Under the pieces are notes generated by a model, which did not search any database, was not told the origin of the DNA, and saw only the letters and a list, made by a program, of their open reading frames with translations. This document shows positions 41,415 through 50,620 of a stretch of 64,000 nucleotides of DNA, piece after piece. Source of the stretch: Ensifer sp. PDNC004. GTDB lineage: Bacteria > Pseudomonadota > Alphaproteobacteria > Rhizobiales > Rhizobiaceae. Each line of letters starts with the position of its first letter. Position 1 is the first letter of the stretch. The position numbers and the translations under genes were made by a program. The stretch lies in assembly GCF_016919405.1 (NCBI RefSeq), contig NZ_CP070353.1:558001-622000 (forward strand), given 5' to 3'.

Positions 41415-42773
41415 TCAGCGATGGGAGGTTTCCGGTTCGGCGCGCATGCTCATGCGGCCGGCGAGCCCGAGGCCGAAGACAGCGAGCGCCGTCAGCAGCC
41501 ACATCGGATCGGCGCGGTTCAAGAAGAAACTTTCGAGCATGGCGTTGTAGGTCATGAAGATCACCACCATGACGCAGAAATCGGCAAAGATGCGGCCCTG
41601 CTGCCGGCGATAGGCCCGCGCATAGTCGAAGAGCGGTTTGATAAAGAGCAGCGCGGTCATCAGGATGCCGCCGGGGAGGCCGAACATCAACACCGCGTCG
41701 AGATAGCTGTTGTGGCCGGTGACGATGCCGCGCACGTCCCAGCTCGCCTCGAAATTCGCTTCCAGTCCCATGATCACGGGCGAGAGCCAGAAGCTCGCAT
41801 AGCCCTGGCCGAGCCAGGGGCGCTCGGCGATGCTGGCGCTCGCGAATTTCCAGATGTCGTCGCGACCGGTGAAGGTCGCATCGTCGAGCAGCAGCTTGGT
41901 GATCGAAAGTAGAGTGTCGGAATAGATGGTGCCGAGCGTCAGGCCGAACACCAGCACCGACATGGCGAGATGGGCAAGGATCATCAGCCCCGGGCTGCGC
42001 ACCGCACGACCGGCAAGGACGAGGCCGATCGCGATCGGCAGGAAACCGATCGTCGTCTTCGACCCCGTGTGCAGCACGAAATTGGCGGCCAGCAGGGTGA
42101 TCGCCCAGCCGCGAAGCGGCGCGCCGGCGCGCAGACAGTAGATGCCGAACATGCAGAGGATGGAGAAGACCGGCGCCGAGACGTTCTTGTGCAGCAGGTG
42201 GCCGCGCCAGAAACCGGCGTGCCAGGGCTCGTCGCCGAAGGCCGAATGGATGGCGCGGTCGGGCGCCACGAAGAGAGCGGCATAGTCGATCAGGATCAGA
42301 AGCAGGATCGCATTGGCGCCGGCATTGACGAAATCGCGCTCGCTCTTCGGCAGCACCAGCACGCCCGCCACCATGATCATGGCGACGAGGCTGAGCGTCA
42401 GGCCGCGGGCCGAAGCCGCCGGGTCGTAGGACTGCAGACAGGAGAAATAGGCGATGGCGAAGATCGCGATCCAGGCCGGAGAGACGAGGCGGGCGAGCAC
42501 CCGCCGATCGACGGTCAGGAGCATGGCAAAGAGATAGACAGCACCAAGCACCAGGTAGCCGACCTGGTTGATGATATTGCCTTCGTTCGCTGCGTTCGGA
42601 TCCGTCGTCACCGTGCCCTGAAACGGGATCAGGGTGAAGACGATGAGGAACAGTCCAAGGCCTGAAAGCAGCGCGGCAAGGCCGTTGACGAGTTCCGCCA
42701 GCCCGGCGTCGAACGCCTCCGGCACGCGCTGGCGCGCGGTGGAGGTATCTGCCGTGGCGGTGTTCGGGTGCAT
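41415..42773 (-). CDS. O-antigen ligase/polymerase family membrane protein
   Basis: A 452-residue inner-membrane protein with about twelve hydrophobic helices. The Wzy_C-type (PF04932) core is visible: VLHTGSKTTIGFLPIAIGLV (Arg/Lys/Gly loop region), then the large periplasmic loop with ERPWLGQGYASFW and GHNSYLDAVLMFGLPGGIL. This is typical of O-antigen ligases and ExoQ-like exopolysaccharide polymerases. The polysaccharide is unknown, but an acyltransferase for surface glycans lies 1.2 kb away. Bmt lies 66 bases downstream on the same strand but has its own operator. Confidence 0.8.
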   Translation of the reverse strand: MHPNTATADTSTARQRVPEAFDAGLAELVNGLAALLSGLGLFLIVFTLIPFQGTVTTDPNAANEGNIINQVGYLVLGAVYLFAMLLTVDRRVLARLVSPAWIAIFAIAYFSCLQSYDPAASARGLTLSLVAMIMVAGVLVLPKSERDFVNAGANAILLLILIDYAALFVAPDRAIHSAFGDEPWHAGFWRGHLLHKNVSAPVFSILCMFGIYCLRAGAPLRGWAITLLAANFVLHTGSKTTIGFLPIAIGLVLAGRAVRSPGLMILAHLAMSVLVFGLTLGTIYSDTLLSITKLLLDDATFTGRDDIWKFASASIAERPWLGQGYASFWLSPVIMGLEANFEASWDVRGIVTGHNSYLDAVLMFGLPGGILMTALLFIKPLFDYARAYRRQQGRIFADFCVMVVIFMTYNAMLESFFLNRADPMWLLTALAVFGLGLAGRMSMRAEPETSHR

Positions 42774-43137
42774 GGCGGTTTAAAAACGAATGACTGGGAC
42801 GCGGTTCGGCATCGGTGATCATGACCCCGGGCCGTGCTGCCGTTCGGACAGGGCCGGCCTTGGGAGATCCGCACCTTGGCGCAATCAGGTTAAACCTCGG
42901 TGAAACGGTGGACGGGCCGCCCGGGCGGGATTGGCAGTCGCGGCATTACCGGTCCCGATATTTGCGCGCTGATTGCCGCAGGTGCTTGCCGCCCGGTCGC
43001 CGGGCCCTTAAAAGGCTCGGGTATGTCGGCCGTGTGGAAAACGCGGCCCTTGCCGTATTTCGCGGTCCGTCTTCCATAATTCGATCACGATTTTCGTCCC
43101 GAGGTCGTTCGATAGCGTCGAAACGAGAAAACACGAT
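42774..43137. other. divergent intergenic region, no gene seen
   Basis: About 360 bases between the O-antigen ligase-like gene and the carboxypeptidase gene. A GC-rich imperfect hairpin (GCCCGGTCGCCGGGC, ~42990) lies mid-region; AT-rich sequence after 43075 probably holds the carboxypeptidase promoter. Nothing else was identified. Confidence 0.4.
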
Positions 43138-44007
43138 ATGCAGTCCCTTATCCGTATGGTCGCGTCCGCCGCGGTCTCCGTGAGCCTGCTGCTTGGCAGC
43201 GCATCCTTTGCCGCCGCCGGGCAGGCCCATTTTGTCGTCAACGCCGACACCGGCTCGATCCTCGAGGCCGACAATGCCGACGAGCTGAACTTCCCGGCCT
43301 CGCTGACGAAGATGATGACGATCTATCTCGCGTTCGAAGCGTTGCGCAACGGCACCCTGCAATGGGACCAGAAGCTGACAGTTTCCGAGCGCGCAAACAG
43401 CCTGGAGCCCTTCAAGCTCGCTGTCGGCGCCGGACGCCAGATTACCGTGCGTGAAGCCGTCATGGGCATGGTCGTGCTTTCGGCCAACGATGCTGCCGTC
43501 GTCATCGGCGAGCAATTGGCCGGAACGGAAGCGGCCTTCGGCCAGATGATGACGAGCAAGGCCCGGACGCTTGGCATGACCAGCACGGTGTTCAAGAATG
43601 CCAACGGCCTTCCGGATCCGGCGCAGGTGACCACGGCGCGCGACATGGCGACGCTCGGCCTCGCGCTGATGCGCGACTTCCCGCAGGAATTCCAGCTCTT
43701 CGCCAACAAGACGATCGAGTTTCGCGGCATGAAACTGCGCGGCCACAACGGCGTGATGAAGCGCTACGAGGGCGTCGACGGCATCAAGACCGGCTATACC
43801 GACGCTTCCGGCTACAATCTCGTAACCTCTGCCAAGCGCGGCGACACTCGCCTCGTCGCCGTCGTCATGGGCGGCAAGACGGCACAATCGCGCGACGACG
43901 ACATGATCGCGCTGCTCGACAAGTTCCTGCCGCCGAAGGAAGACGCGAGCGCTGCCAGCGTCACCGAGCCGGTGGCGGCAACGACGGCGACGACCACGAC
44001 GAACTGA
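43138..44007 (+). CDS. D-alanyl-D-alanine carboxypeptidase (class C-type low-molecular-weight PBP)
   Basis: A 289-residue penicillin-binding protein that trims peptidoglycan stem peptides in the periplasm. The signal peptide ends near SASFAAAGQA. All three active-site motifs are present: S55-L-T-K58 (nucleophile and Lys), S115-A-N117 and K217-T-G219. The C-terminus is short, with a Thr-rich tail (TTATTTTN) instead of the beta-sandwich and amphipathic anchor of DacA, so it may be a soluble or loosely attached enzyme. Confidence 0.92.
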   Translation: MQSLIRMVASAAVSVSLLLGSASFAAAGQAHFVVNADTGSILEADNADELNFPASLTKMMTIYLAFEALRNGTLQWDQKLTVSERANSLEPFKLAVGAGRQITVREAVMGMVVLSANDAAVVIGEQLAGTEAAFGQMMTSKARTLGMTSTVFKNANGLPDPAQVTTARDMATLGLALMRDFPQEFQLFANKTIEFRGMKLRGHNGVMKRYEGVDGIKTGYTDASGYNLVTSAKRGDTRLVAVVMGGKTAQSRDDDMIALLDKFLPPKEDASAASVTEPVAATTATTTTN

Positions 44008-44047
44008 AGCGCCTCCGCATCGTCGTTCAAAGCCAGATTGGCGTGAG

Positions 44048-44098
44048 AGTATGCCCCTCACCCTAACCCTCACCCCGCAGGCGGGGCGAGGGGACGAG
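44048..44098. repeat. dispersed rhizobial palindromic repeat, copy 3
   Basis: CCCCTCACCCTAACCCTCAC followed by CCCGCAGGCGGGGCGAGGGG. It belongs to the same family as the copies at 21289, 35402 and 44516. It lies just after the carboxypeptidase gene and may end its transcript. Confidence 0.55.
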
Positions 44099-44244
44099 GG
44101 CTACCGCTGACCGTCCGTGGCCGGCGTTGTCGCAACGTTCTTGATTTCGAGCGACGTGTTCGCGAGGTTGTCAATCAGCGTCACCTCTTGTTTCGTCAAG
44201 AGAATCGACGAAGCTGTGATGCAATCTTGCGTCGGAGTTCGCTC

Positions 44245-44475
44245 ATGATGGACATTATTGTCGGGGTGCTTGGCTATACGACAGCCCGGCTGGTCCTGCC
44301 GATCATCACACTCGGGAAAGTGCGCGTGCAACCGATATCCTCGTCCGAAAGAGGATTTAACTGGTTGGGATTTAAACGAGCCCGCGATGGCTCACTGATG
44401 TGTCATATGGATTTGGCAGGCATGATCGGCGTGTGTCTATGGCTGTTTACAGCCGTAGTTGTCGCAACTGCCTAG
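44245..44475 (+). CDS. small hypothetical membrane protein
   Basis: A 76-residue protein with an N-terminal hydrophobic segment (MDIIVGVLGYTTARLVLPII) and a C-terminal one (LAGMIGVCLWLFTAVVVATA), linked by a hydrophilic loop. GGAG lies nine bases before the ATG. AT content and codon use differ from neighbouring core genes, and the gene sits between two repeat elements, so it may be a recent arrival. Confidence 0.45.
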   Translation: MMDIIVGVLGYTTARLVLPIITLGKVRVQPISSSERGFNWLGFKRARDGSLMCHMDLAGMIGVCLWLFTAVVVATA

Positions 44476-44515
44476 TGCCAATGGCTCATCGATGAGAATG
44501 GGGGCGCCACGCGTC

Positions 44516-44570
44516 CCTTCTCCCCGTCAGAACGGGGAGAAGGTGCCGGCAGGCGGATGAGGGGCCGGTT
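44516..44570. repeat. dispersed rhizobial palindromic repeat, copy 4
   Basis: Arms CCTTCTCCCCGT (44516-44527) and ACGGGGAGAAGG (44532-44543), followed by TGCCGGCAGGCGGATGAGGG. It lies directly beyond the end of the betaine ABC ATPase gene and could act as its terminator. Confidence 0.62.
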
Positions 44571-44586
44571 AGCATAAAGCTGTGGC

Positions 44587-45633
44587 TCAGGCCGCGGCGC
44601 GATCCTCGTGGCTGACCGGCGTGACCATCGCGGCGATGACCGTCGAAAGGTCGAGGGCGCCGATCGGGCGGCCGTTTTCATCGACCACATGGGCAACGCC
44701 AACGCGGGCGGCGGTCATGGTGCGGGCTGCCGATTCCAGCACCGTTCCGGTTACAAGCGGCACGCCTTCGGCATTGCCCGAGATCGGCCGCATGATTGTC
44801 TCGACATTGATCACCCGGCCGCGGTTCACTTCCTTGACGAAGGCGGTGATGTAGTCGTCGGCCGGCGACAGCACGATTTCCTGGCCAGTACCCTGCTGCA
44901 CCACGCGCCCGTCGCGCAAGATCGCGATCTTGTCGCCGAGGCGCAGCGCCTCGTCGAGGTCGTGGGTGATGAAGACGACGGTCTTCTTCAGTTCCTTCTG
45001 CAGGTCGAGCAGCACCGTCTGCATGTCGACGCGGATCAGCGGATCGAGCGCCGAATAGGCTTCGTCCATCAACAGGATGTCGGCATCGTTGGTGAGCGCG
45101 CGGGCGAGACCGACGCGCTGCTGCATGCCGCCCGACAGCTGGTTCGGGTAGTGGTTCTCGAAGCCCTTGAGACCGACGCGCTCGATCCAGCCGCGGGCAC
45201 GCTTCTCGCTCTCCTTGCGATCCACACCCTGGATTTCGAGACCATAGACCGTGTTGTCGAGCACGGTGCGGTGTGGCAGCAGCGCAAACTTCTGGAACAC
45301 CATCGCCGTCTTGTGGCGGCGGAATTCGCGCAGGTCGTTGTCGTTCATCTTGCAGACGTCGACGCCGTCATAGAGCACTTCGCCGGCGGTCGGGTCGATC
45401 AGCCGGTTGATGTGGCGGATCAGCGTCGACTTGCCGGAGCCCGAGAGACCCATGACCACCATGACGCTGCCGGCGGGCATGGAGATGTTGATGTCCTGCA
45501 GGCCGAGCACGTGGCCGTGCTGCTCGTTGAGCTCGGCCTTGCCCATGCCTTTCTTGACGGCGTCGACGTAATCGACGCCGCGGGGCCCGAAGATCTTGTA
45601 GAGGTTCTTCACCTCGATCGCGTGACTAGCCAT
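44587..45633 (-). CDS. glycine/proline betaine ABC transporter ATP-binding protein (ProV/ChoV-like)
   Basis: A 348-residue ATPase of the quaternary-amine family. Walker A is GLSGSGKST (~62-70), signature LSGGMQQR (~170-177), Walker B ILLMDEAYSALDP, and the ProV-specific insert EIQGVDRKESEKRARGWIER. A short regulatory CBS-like C-terminal part (~285-340) includes VGVAHVVDENGRPIGALDLS. It overlaps the permease gene by 8 bases and is the last gene of the operon. Confidence 0.92.
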   Translation of the reverse strand: MASHAIEVKNLYKIFGPRGVDYVDAVKKGMGKAELNEQHGHVLGLQDINISMPAGSVMVVMGLSGSGKSTLIRHINRLIDPTAGEVLYDGVDVCKMNDNDLREFRRHKTAMVFQKFALLPHRTVLDNTVYGLEIQGVDRKESEKRARGWIERVGLKGFENHYPNQLSGGMQQRVGLARALTNDADILLMDEAYSALDPLIRVDMQTVLLDLQKELKKTVVFITHDLDEALRLGDKIAILRDGRVVQQGTGQEIVLSPADDYITAFVKEVNRGRVINVETIMRPISGNAEGVPLVTGTVLESAARTMTAARVGVAHVVDENGRPIGALDLSTVIAAMVTPVSHEDRAAA

Positions 45634-46534
45634 GGATAACCTCCGAGTGCTTTTGCAGCCGCTTGCCGAAGGCCTGGCTGGTACGGTCGAAAATGATGGC
45701 GATACCGACAAGGGCAAAGCCGTTGAGGAAGCCGACGGTGAAGAACTGGTTGTTGATCGCCTGCAGCACGTTCTTGCCAAGGCCGCCGACGCCGATCATC
45801 GATGCGACGACGACCATCGCCAGCGACATCATGATCGTCTGGTTGATGCCGGCCATCATGGTCGGCAACGCCAGCGGCATCTGCACGTTCTTCAGTTTCT
45901 GCCAGGTCGAAGAGCCGAAGGCGTCGGCCGCTTCCAGCACTTCCTTGTCGACGAGGCGGATGCCGAGATTGGTGAGCCGGATCATCGGCGGCACCGCATA
46001 GATGACGACGGCGATGAGGCCCGGCACCTTGCCGATGCCGAAGATCATGACGACCGGGATGAGGTAGACGAAGCTCGGCATCGTCTGCATGACGTCTAGG
46101 ATCGGATTGACGAAGGCCTGCACCCGGTCCGAGCGCGCCATCAGGATGCCGATCGGAATGCCGACCACGACAGAGATCAGCGTACAGACGGTGACCATGG
46201 CGAGTGTGACCATGGTGTCGTTCCAAAGCCCGACGAGGCCGATGGCGATCATCGACAGCGCCGTGCCGATGGTGACGTTGATGTTGCGGCTGCCGAAATA
46301 GACGATCGCGACCATCGCCACCAGGATCACGATCCAGGGGGAGCCGACGAACAGACTTTCGAGATAGTTCAGAAACCACTGAAGCGGCTGGACCAGATTG
46401 TCGATCCAACCGTTAGCCCGCACGAACGCCCGGAAGCCGTCATCGACGGTCTTGCGGGCGAGCCTGATAGCGCTCTCGTCAATGGCAGGGAACTTGCAGA
46501 GCAACGCTGGCAAGACACTGCAGATGGAGGCCAT
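45626..46534 (-). CDS. glycine/proline betaine ABC transporter permease (ProW/ChoW-like)
   Basis: A 302-residue inner-membrane permease. The N-terminal ~50 residues are soluble (KTVDDGFRAFVRANGWIDNL), followed by six to seven helices and the permease loop EAADAFGSSTWQKLKNVQMP. This matches ProW and ChoW. The start at 46534 (MASICSV) follows AAGGGG. It is separated from the binding-protein gene by 293 bases that contain a stable hairpin, and overlaps the ATPase gene downstream. Confidence 0.9.
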   Translation of the reverse strand: MASICSVLPALLCKFPAIDESAIRLARKTVDDGFRAFVRANGWIDNLVQPLQWFLNYLESLFVGSPWIVILVAMVAIVYFGSRNINVTIGTALSMIAIGLVGLWNDTMVTLAMVTVCTLISVVVGIPIGILMARSDRVQAFVNPILDVMQTMPSFVYLIPVVMIFGIGKVPGLIAVVIYAVPPMIRLTNLGIRLVDKEVLEAADAFGSSTWQKLKNVQMPLALPTMMAGINQTIMMSLAMVVVASMIGVGGLGKNVLQAINNQFFTVGFLNGFALVGIAIIFDRTSQAFGKRLQKHSEVIHG

Positions 46535-46784
46535 TTGTTTCCCCTTCTTGGCCGGAAGTTTTTTTAAAGCCGGCCGCGTCTCGGCATCGAACGGGTCGAT
46601 GACGGCGCACACTTGGGTGACCTCTTTGGGTCCCGGCACTTAAACTGTGGCAGCGAAATGTGGCGTGCGCTTACCTGATAGCGACGCGAAGGCCCGTGGT
46701 TCGCCGCCTCTGGGACGATGAACGTTCAAACGAAACCCGCAAGGACGCCCCATCGTTCCTTGGTCCCGGCATCAACGCCGGAAC

Positions 46785-46815
46785 GGGCAGGCGGCCGATT
46801 CGACGGTCCGCCTGC
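46785..46815 (-). terminator. intra-operon hairpin after the binding-protein gene
   Basis: Perfect arms GGCAGGCGG (46785-46793) and CCGCCTGCC (46807-46815) 13 bases beyond the stop codon of the binding-protein gene and before the permease gene. No T-run follows, so a role as mRNA-end stabiliser or partial terminator, giving more binding protein than permease, is likelier than full termination. Confidence 0.5.
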
Positions 46816-46827
46816 CGTCACTTTCGA

Positions 46828-47826
46828 TCAGAGCGCTGCCTTGACCTTTTCGGCCACTTCCGGGCTCACCCACTGGGTCCACATATCAGGGAACTCGGCG
46901 AGGAAGTGCTTGGCGCCGTCCTCGTTGGTGCCCTGGTTCTGGTCCATCCAGGCAAGAACCTTGTTGACCGTGCCGTTGTCCCACTTGCGCGCCTTGACGT
47001 AATCCATGGCGACGCCGGCCTTTTCGGAGAAGGACTTGGTCACGACCGTGAAGACGTCGGAAACCGGGTAGGAATTGACCTTCGGGTTCGGGCAATCCGG
47101 CACGGCGGTGCAGGCGTCCCAATCGGCCTTGTCGTGATCGACGCCGAAGGAGAGGCGGGTCATTTCGTATTTGCCGAGGATGGCGGTCGGTGCCCAATAG
47201 TAGCCGAGCCAGCCGGTCTTCTTTTCGAACGCATTGGCGATCGAGCCGTCGAGGCCGGCGGCCGAGCCGGTGTCAACCAGCAGGAAGCCGTCCTTCTCGG
47301 CGTTCAGCGCGCGATAGAGATTGGCGGTCGAGACCTGGCAGTTCCAGCCCGACGGGCAATTGTGAACGGCGGCCTTCGACGAGTCCTCGGGCGCCGGGAA
47401 GAGTTCCGGATGCTTCAGCGCGTCCTGCACTGTCTTGATATCCGGGTGCGCATCGGCGAGGAATTTGGGGATCCACCAGCCCTCGACGCCGCCTTCGCTG
47501 AGGATCTTGGCAGCTTCGATGAGGCGGCCTTCCTTGACCGCGGCGTCGAGCGGCGTGCGCACGGCGTTGACCCAAAGTTCCGGTGCCATATCCGGCTGGG
47601 CCTTTTCGTTCATCGAGGCAAAGGTCGGCATGGTATCGCCGGTGACCAGCGTGACGGTGCAGCCGTAGCCGTTTTCCAGGATGAACTTGTCCACCTGGGC
47701 GGCAACGCCGGCGGAAGCCCAGTTCATTTCGGCGATGCTGACTTCACCGCATTCCGCGGCCTGCGCGGAACCCGCCATGGCGTAAAGGCCAGCGGCGAGA
47801 ATGGTGGAAGCGAGGAGTTTCTTCAT
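46828..47826 (-). CDS. glycine/proline betaine ABC transporter substrate-binding protein (ProX/ChoX-like)
   Basis: A 332-residue periplasmic binding protein (OpuAC family). The signal peptide is LLASTILAAGLYAMAGSAQA. Trp/Tyr residues able to form the aromatic cage for a quaternary ammonium appear in MNWASAGVAAQVDKF, PELWVNAVRTPL, GGVEGWWIPKFLAD and KTGWLGYYWAPTAIL. A Cys pair in CTAVPDCPNP may form a disulfide. GGGAGG precedes the ATG. Glycine betaine, proline betaine or choline are the likely ligands; sequence alone does not decide. Confidence 0.9.
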   Translation of the reverse strand: MKKLLASTILAAGLYAMAGSAQAAECGEVSIAEMNWASAGVAAQVDKFILENGYGCTVTLVTGDTMPTFASMNEKAQPDMAPELWVNAVRTPLDAAVKEGRLIEAAKILSEGGVEGWWIPKFLADAHPDIKTVQDALKHPELFPAPEDSSKAAVHNCPSGWNCQVSTANLYRALNAEKDGFLLVDTGSAAGLDGSIANAFEKKTGWLGYYWAPTAILGKYEMTRLSFGVDHDKADWDACTAVPDCPNPKVNSYPVSDVFTVVTKSFSEKAGVAMDYVKARKWDNGTVNKVLAWMDQNQGTNEDGAKHFLAEFPDMWTQWVSPEVAEKVKAAL

Positions 47827-48532
47827 GTTGCAAGACCTCCCAGTCTTATTTTGCAGCCAAGATCCAAACGGGAATCCACGGCGGACGCGACACATCCTCC
47901 GTTACCCGAAACAACGATGCAGCCGGGGGGTCGGCATCAAACAAGCCAAGGTTCACCCTTGCTGCGGACGGTGCGGGAGTTCGTTTTCAGCCCTGGCCGC
48001 GGAACCCTGTCGCCAGCCAATCTCCTCTTATACCGCAAGCCAAGCCTAAGGTTTCTCGCTGAGAAATCAACCTCTTCAATCGGTTGACCGGGAGGCGCGG
48101 GCGCTCTTGCGTTCTGTCTGCGACATCGCGGGAGCGCGCATTTTGTGCGTGAGGGACCCCGAATTTAAGCAATAGCGACAATTCTTGCCGCAAAAAATGG
48201 CGCTGGACGCCACGGGTCTCAAAACCCTGTCGAGATCCTGACGTTTCCTGTCGTGATTGCGTCATGCCAAATAGCGCGCATGTCGCGAAAAATTTACAAA
48301 AAAGTCCGGAATTCATCTTTGGTTAAATCCTCAATAACCATCCGGTAACGATGTCCAGCTAATTGTTCTTCTCGCGGCGGGGGACTGCCGCCGGTCCGGA
48401 TCAGGTTTGTGCGTCCCGGACTTTGAGCGAACCTTCGGTGTGTTTTTCCGAAGTGACCAGGCGTATTTTGGCGGCCGCATCCCTCTTGGCGAGGTTGATG
48501 CGGCCTTCGCATTTCAGGACCAATGCCGGACA
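47827..48532. promoter_or_regulatory. long upstream region of the betaine importer operon
   Basis: About 700 bases without a convincing gene. GCGACATCGCG at 48120-48130, about 295 bases upstream of the binding-protein ATG, is identical to a word upstream of the GlxA-type regulator (2990-3000). A small hairpin (TTTCTCGCTGAGAAA, ~48052) lies nearer the gene. AT-rich sequence near 48280-48340 may hold another promoter. The length leaves room for an untranslated RNA, but none was recognised. Confidence 0.35.
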
Positions 48533-48559
48533 TAAAAAAACCGCCCCGGAGGGGCGGTG
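48533..48559 (-). terminator. strong terminator of the 47-residue gene
   Basis: Stem CCGCCCC/GGGGCGG with a four-base GGAG loop, followed on the minus strand by seven T. It lies about 55 bases past the stop codon of the short gene at 48612-48755. Confidence 0.85.
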
Positions 48560-48611
48560 GAGGAGGCTCTGGGAGGAGAGCTCGAAGGGGCATTCGCCCC
48601 GATCGCTGGCC

Positions 48612-48755
48612 TTAGCCGACGTTCGACGTGCGGATGACGCCGAGCGGACCGAAGGGCGCGTCGACGACGAGGTTGCGCACGCGCGACTGGCTGGACGGAA
48701 CCTTGGAGTTCCAGGCGATCTGAACGAAATTGGGCTTGCTGAAAATATACAGCAT
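48612..48755 (-). CDS. 47-residue conserved-looking protein
   Basis: A short gene with its own strong terminator. The product starts MLYIFSKPNFVQIAWNSKVP and ends APFGPLGVIRTSNVG. It has no signal peptide and no membrane helix. AAGG lies about 10 bases before the ATG. Codon use follows the strong GC3 pattern of the region, which supports real coding. I do not recognise a family. Confidence 0.55.
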   Translation of the reverse strand: MLYIFSKPNFVQIAWNSKVPSSQSRVRNLVVDAPFGPLGVIRTSNVG

Positions 48756-49005
48756 GGACGTGAACCTTGAGAGGCCGGAGGCCTATCCTCCGGGGCGTGT
48801 TGCTATGCCGTTGATATAGGTGTGCGCTGCAAAAAATTGAATGCCAAACTCGCCACGCCATGTCGCATTCTGGCTACCGGGCGCGACATTTTCGACAAGC
48901 CTTGCGAAAGCGCGAAACAATGCGTGAAAGGGCTTTGTCAATTGCGGCGAAATCGTGTCGAAACAGACCTTTGCCGCTCATCGTTTCAGTGTTACCGATG
49001 GCCGC

Positions 49006-50463
49006 ATGACACGCAGGATCATGTTGCAGGGAACCGGCTCGGATGTCGGAAAATCGGTATTGGTGGCGGGGCTCTGCCGGCTTGCCGCCAACCAGGGCCT
49101 GAAGGTCCGTCCGTTCAAGCCGCAGAACATGTCGAACAACGCCGCCGTTTCCGACGACGGCGGCGAGATCGGCCGGGCGCAATGGCTGCAGGCGCTGGCG
49201 GCACGCGTGCCTTCGTCCGTGCACATGAACCCGGTTCTGTTGAAGCCGCAGTCGGATGTCGGCAGCCAGATCGTCGTCCAGGGCAAGGTGGCCGGGCAGG
49301 CCAGGGGGCGGGAATATCAGGCGCTCAAGCCCAAGCTGCTGGGCGCCGTGATGGACAGTTTCGAACAAATATCGGCCGGTGCCGATCTCGTGGTGGTCGA
49401 AGGCGCGGGCTCGCCGGCCGAAATCAACTTGCGCGCCGGCGACATCGCCAACATGGGCTTTGCCACGCGCGCCGACGTGCCGGTCGTGCTGGTCGGCGAC
49501 ATCGACCGCGGCGGGGTGATCGCCTCGCTGGTCGGCACGCATGCGATCCTGTCCGAGGAAGACCGGCGCATGGTGACCGGCTATCTCATCAACAAGTTTC
49601 GCGGCGACGTCACGTTGTTCGACGACGGCATTGCCGCCGTCAACCGCTTCACCGGCTGGCCCTGCTTTGGCGTCGTGCCCTGGCTGAAGGCGGCGGCACG
49701 GTTGCCGGCGGAAGATTCCGTCGTGCTGGAGAAGCTGACGCGCGGCGAGGGGCGGGCCCTGAAGGTGGCCGTGCCTGTGCTGTCGCGCATCGCCAATTTC
49801 GACGATCTCGATCCGCTCGCGGCCGAGCCGGAGGTCGATCTCGTCTTCGTGCGGCCGGGCAGCCCCATTCCTTCGGATGCCGGTCTCGTCGTCATTCCCG
49901 GGTCGAAGTCGACCATCGGCGATCTCATCGATTTCCGCGCTCAAGGGTGGGACCGCGACCTTCAACGCCACGTGCGGCGCGGCGGCCGGGTCATCGGCAT
50001 CTGCGGCGGCTACCAGATGCTCGGCCGGTGCGTCACCGATCCGCTCGGCATCGAAGGCGGCGAACGGGCGGTCGAGGGCCTCGGGCTGCTCGATGTCGAA
50101 ACCGAGATGGCGCCGGAAAAGACCGTGCGCAACAGCCGCGCCTGGTCGCTTGAGCATGATGTGGCGCTCGAGGGATATGAAATCCACCTGGGGAAGACGC
50201 AAGGTGCCGACTGTGATCGGCCTTCGGTGCGCATCGACAACCGCGCCGATGGCGCGCTTTCGGCCGATGGTCGGGTTATGGGCACCTACCTGCACGGGCT
50301 CTTCACCAGCGACGCCTATCGCGGCGCGCTGCTGAAAAGTTTCGGCATCGAGGGCGGCGCCAGCAACTACCGCCAGTCGGTGGATCGCGCGCTCGACGAT
50401 GTCGCGAGCGAACTGGAGGCGGTACTTGACCGGCGCTGGCTGGATGGGCTGCTCGGTCGTTAG
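49006..50463 (+). CDS. cobQ: cobyric acid synthase
   Basis: A 485-residue glutamine-dependent amidotransferase that adds four amide groups to adenosyl-cobyrinic acid a,c-diamide. The N-terminal synthetase domain carries the P-loop-like [18 protein letters not shown] and [13 protein letters not shown]. The C-terminal glutaminase domain has the nucleophile Cys in [12 protein letters not shown] and the partner His in GTYLHGLF. The ATG at 49006 was chosen; an upstream in-frame start would add 17 residues. It is 3.4 kb from the riboswitch-controlled cobUWNO operon and has no visible riboswitch of its own. Confidence 0.95.
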   Translation: MTRRIMLQGTGSDVGKSVLVAGLCRLAANQGLKVRPFKPQNMSNNAAVSDDGGEIGRAQWLQALAARVPSSVHMNPVLLKPQSDVGSQIVVQGKVAGQARGREYQALKPKLLGAVMDSFEQISAGADLVVVEGAGSPAEINLRAGDIANMGFATRADVPVVLVGDIDRGGVIASLVGTHAILSEEDRRMVTGYLINKFRGDVTLFDDGIAAVNRFTGWPCFGVVPWLKAAARLPAEDSVVLEKLTRGEGRALKVAVPVLSRIANFDDLDPLAAEPEVDLVFVRPGSPIPSDAGLVVIPGSKSTIGDLIDFRAQGWDRDLQRHVRRGGRVIGICGGYQMLGRCVTDPLGIEGGERAVEGLGLLDVETEMAPEKTVRNSRAWSLEHDVALEGYEIHLGKTQGADCDRPSVRIDNRADGALSADGRVMGTYLHGLFTSDAYRGALLKSFGIEGGASNYRQSVDRALDDVASELEAVLDRRWLDGLLGR

Positions 50464-50620
50464 CCGAGAGAACGGTATCGACTGCGGTCGGCGGGGGCCT
50501 GCCGGTGTCAGCAAAGGCCCCGACGGAAACCGCCCAACGTTACCGGGCAATCCGCTGTAAAATGGATGGAGGAAGGTGGGAGCGCCCGTCACGGTCGTGC
50601 GTTCCCAGGCAGGGAACGCG

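Noticed and set aside
44101..44331. Minus-strand frame ending EIKNVATTPATDGQR
   Set aside because: It runs across a repeat boundary and overlaps the start of the small membrane gene at 44245. No binding site or family was seen.
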